Source: Phoronis australis | Taxonomy: Eukaryota; Phoronida; Phoronidae | Length of the DNA: 64,000 nt | Assembly (NCBI GenBank): GCA_002633005.1 | Contig: NMRA01000016.1 | Location: 1,745,391-1,809,390 of the forward strand | Reading direction: 5' to 3' | In this document: piece after piece, positions 62,042 through 64,000 of the stretch | How the letters are laid out: each line of letters opens with the position of its first letter | Numbering within the stretch: position 1 is the stretch's first letter | Translations under genes and position numbers: made by a program | Notes under the pieces: generated by a model | What the model was told of the DNA's origin: nothing | Database searches by the model: none | What the model saw: only the letters and a program-made list of their open reading frames with translations

Positions 62042-62186
62042 AGAAAAAANAAAAAAAAAAAAAAAAAAAAAAAACACGGAGAACGCGTCAAACAAGAAAA
62101 ACTGCAATTACCACAGACTCGAACTCAGTCACGACCTGGCGGATAGAGGGTACGTGCTTTACCACTGCACCACCACGATAGCTCCT
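62042..62186 (-). mobile_element. tRNA-derived SINE or pol III unit
   Basis: On the minus strand: GAGCTATCGTGGTGGTGCAGTGG (A-box-like TGGTGCAGTGG, about 62172), then GAGTTCGAGTCTG (B-box-like GTTCGAGTC, about 62121) some 40 bases later, then a run of about 30 T, a pol III stop signal. The ends do not pair as a real tRNA acceptor stem, so this is a tRNA-like element. Contains one N. Confidence 0.6.
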
Positions 62187-62807
62187 AATTTGATACTAGT
62201 ACTTGTTTATAGTCCACAGCGTTTGCGCCCGAAACCTACTTCTTTTTGTAATGCTTATTATATATTTTGTGCAATCAGTTCGTAACAAATTTGTTGTCCT
62301 TAAAATAGACTTCAATTGCCCAAAAGACCAAATCCGTTTTTGTATTGGCAATAATGACGCGATTGCTTTGGAAATCATCTTAATTAAGTTAAGGTTTGAC
62401 AAAGAGAGAATTATGAGTTTCTGAGTGATTCACTAAGGCTTCGGTTAAAATTAACATCTTACCAGCAACTTCTGCTTTTCATCGTCACTCAAAGTCCATT
62501 TTCTTTAAAAAATGAAGTAATTTTCTTCATTACACAGTGGAGGCAGACGACAAACGGAGTTGTAGTGGGCAGCGCCACCGACTGCCGGTCGTCTGGGATA
62601 TCGCGGGAGAGCCTATACTTAGCCATAGTTCCGTTACGATTGAGCCGTATTCCGAATTTGACACTTGACTTGAAATTGGATCTAAGCCCCTCCCCCCTAA
62701 ACACTACACACATTTAAATCTTGTTTCAGCCGTGTAATTTTGCCCGGGGTTAATTAATAAACTCAGCATTTCCCTACGCTCTTGCTGTTTTATTTTTTTG
62801 CAGCAGC

Positions 62808-62868
62808 CCACGAGGGGGGGGGGGGAGGGGGCGGGCCCCCTGGGTCCCCTAAATCCGCCTATGTAAAT
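62808..62868. repeat. Partial CAGTGGCGGAT-type element with G run
   Basis: CACGAGGGGGG...GGGCCCCCTGGGTCCCCTAAATCCGCC: one end of the element, with a homopolymer of at least 12 G. Homopolymer length may be unreliable. Confidence 0.6.
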
Positions 62869-62944
62869 TAAGTTACCAGAACCATGCGCGCGTGCAATAT
62901 AGAGGGCGCTCACTCACTCCGTCATAGTCAGGCTTAATTTGGCC

Positions 62945-63090
62945 TGACGAAGCTGAGATTCTCAATTCATACCAGACCATCGAACTACCGTGAAATAATT
63001 TTTGTTCTGCAGCTGACATCCAGTTGACGTGCTTACTTTTATATCCGCAAATATAAATGACAAAATGCAAATTTTCTTTGTTGATTGTCT
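62945..63090. repeat. Direct repeat pair, copy 2
   Basis: Partner of 60180-60395, lacking the 60-bp insert. Same orientation, about 2.7 kb away. Confidence 0.85.
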
Positions 63091-63254
63091 AATGATTATA
63101 ATCAATTCACCGTGCCAAAGAATTTTTGAACACTATTGACCTCATAATCACAGATTTTCCCCTTTGCCGTGTTGTGTCAAAGGATCGGAAGTAGGTTAGA
63201 TCAATTATTGTTTGTTGAATAATATCGGCAAAAGTTGAAAAAATGGAGTTTCCT

Positions 63255-63320
63255 CATGTATTCCAAGTTCACGCCGCTATCTTGAGATAAAGCAAGTTTC
63301 CAAGTTCACGCATAGCAATC
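63255..63320. repeat. MITE end fragment related to 14870-15297
   Basis: GTATTCCAAGTTCACGCC, TATCTTGAGATAAAG, TTTCCAAGTTCACGC: the same arm structure as the right end of the intron 5 MITE. No second arm is visible nearby. Confidence 0.65.
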
Positions 63321-63774
63321 TTACTTCCAACATTAAAGAGCTGTCCATTTCCGGGTTTTGTGAGTTGAAAAAAAGAACGAATGGGAAACAATGGGTGATG
63401 AAATTTATGCTGTTATCAGTTGTTTATTTGCTGCTGAAGTATGAGTGCTAGATTTTTGGTGTAGAATAGTGTGTACTTAGTTCTGTGTTTGTTTAAGTTA
63501 ATGATCACTATCGCTTCTGGAGATTTTTTAGAAATTAGATATTTTCGCGACGCCAGGCGTCCAGGGCAGGGGAATGCTTGAATCCAAATTCAGGAGAGCT
63601 GTTCATTGACGGAAAACGTCAAGATACTATCGCTTCGAAGTGCCTCTAGTCAAGCTAAACTTGAATTGCACCTTGTGGAAATTTATGCCTTTTTGTGCCA
63701 GCCTACTATCCTATAAAGTTGAACTTTGGAGGCCAGTTAGTTGGTGTATATAGACTGCACCCGATTTCTGTCAC

Positions 63775-63905
63775 TGGTCAGATATACAGTATAAGGGTCC
63801 CTGGTTTTGAGAACCAGTATCATCCACTGAATAACACGCTCGTTATATTCAACGATTGCCTGGTTCTCAAATTCAGGGACCACTACATCCGACAAGTGCC
63901 GGATT
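63775..63905. repeat. Foldback element related to 27470-27570
   Basis: CAGATATACAGTATAAGGGTCCCTGGTTTTGAGAACCAG-like arm faces CCTGGTTCTCAAATTCAGGGACCACTACATCCG, with CACTGAATAACACGCTCG in the middle. The plus frame 63695-63934 is a by-product. Confidence 0.65.
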
Positions 63906-64000
63906 TCGTATCTAAAAATTCTTCAACAACGTGATAGAAATGCTGTGAAAGAACAGTAATTCTTGTTAGAAAACAACCACTTTGCTACTCAAATTTCAAC

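Noticed and set aside
62203-62424. Plus-strand frame with F-V-V-L-K-I-D-F-N-C-P-K and a possible acceptor
   Set aside because: Looks protein-like but has no clear donor or family; not enough to call an exon.
62472-62509. Minus-strand 38-base segment ending L-S-D-D-E-K-Q-K-L-L with a GTAAGA donor
   Set aside because: Suggestive composition but too short, with a poor acceptor; left uncalled.

Overview
This is eukaryotic, intron-rich DNA with about 40% GC, full of dispersed repeats, with one run of Ns (28657-29393) and a few single Ns. Gene content and repeat style (CAGTGGCGGAT-type elements, TACATGTA-rich stretches) suggest a marine invertebrate, most likely a non-vertebrate deuterostome such as an amphioxus, hemichordate or echinoderm. 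I cannot fix the species. No long open reading frame exists, and almost every long uninterrupted frame is chance or repeat. The genes were found by joining short exons through splice sites and intron phase.

The main content is a tandem array of three tumour necrosis factor (TNF) superfamily ligand genes, all on the minus strand and read right to left. Gene C starts at 48621 and has seven exons, with two candidate last exons (35412-35687 and 31170-31436). Gene B runs from 24419 to 12697 in six exons and gives a complete 268-residue ligand. Gene A starts at 6125; its first three exons are present and the rest should lie beyond the left edge. Each gene opens with an exon of 79-83 codons that ends in phase 0 and encodes a cytoplasmic tail, one membrane anchor (type II topology) and the start of a coiled coil. 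Each then has an exon carrying a furin-type site, followed by the beta-sandwich TNF homology domain (THD) cut into small exons. B and A share exon layout and the residues at the start of the THD, so they are close paralogues. B is TRAIL/RANKL-like near its C terminus. C differs in THD exon phases, places a coiled-coil exon between furin site and THD, and has the E-F cysteine pair known from EDA, TWEAK and BAFF.

Layout: 1-6125 gene A (partial); 6126-12696 spacer with a 300-bp tandem repeat and AT-rich repeats; 12697-24419 gene B, whose introns hold a THAP-coding inverted-repeat transposon (18568-19554) and a MITE (14870-15297); 24420-31169 spacer with the N gap; 31170-48621 gene C, with a 593-bp inverted-repeat element between its two last exons; 48622-64000 a repeat-rich region with weak signs of a plus-strand secreted or membrane gene (signal peptide near 51398, two halves of a fibronectin type III-like fold near 55524 and 58386).

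The three ligands would act at the cell surface or, after furin cleavage, as secreted trimers that signal to TNF receptors. The array looks like a local expansion of immune or developmental ligands in which extracellular stalk, cleavage site and receptor-binding half have diverged while the N-terminal module was kept.
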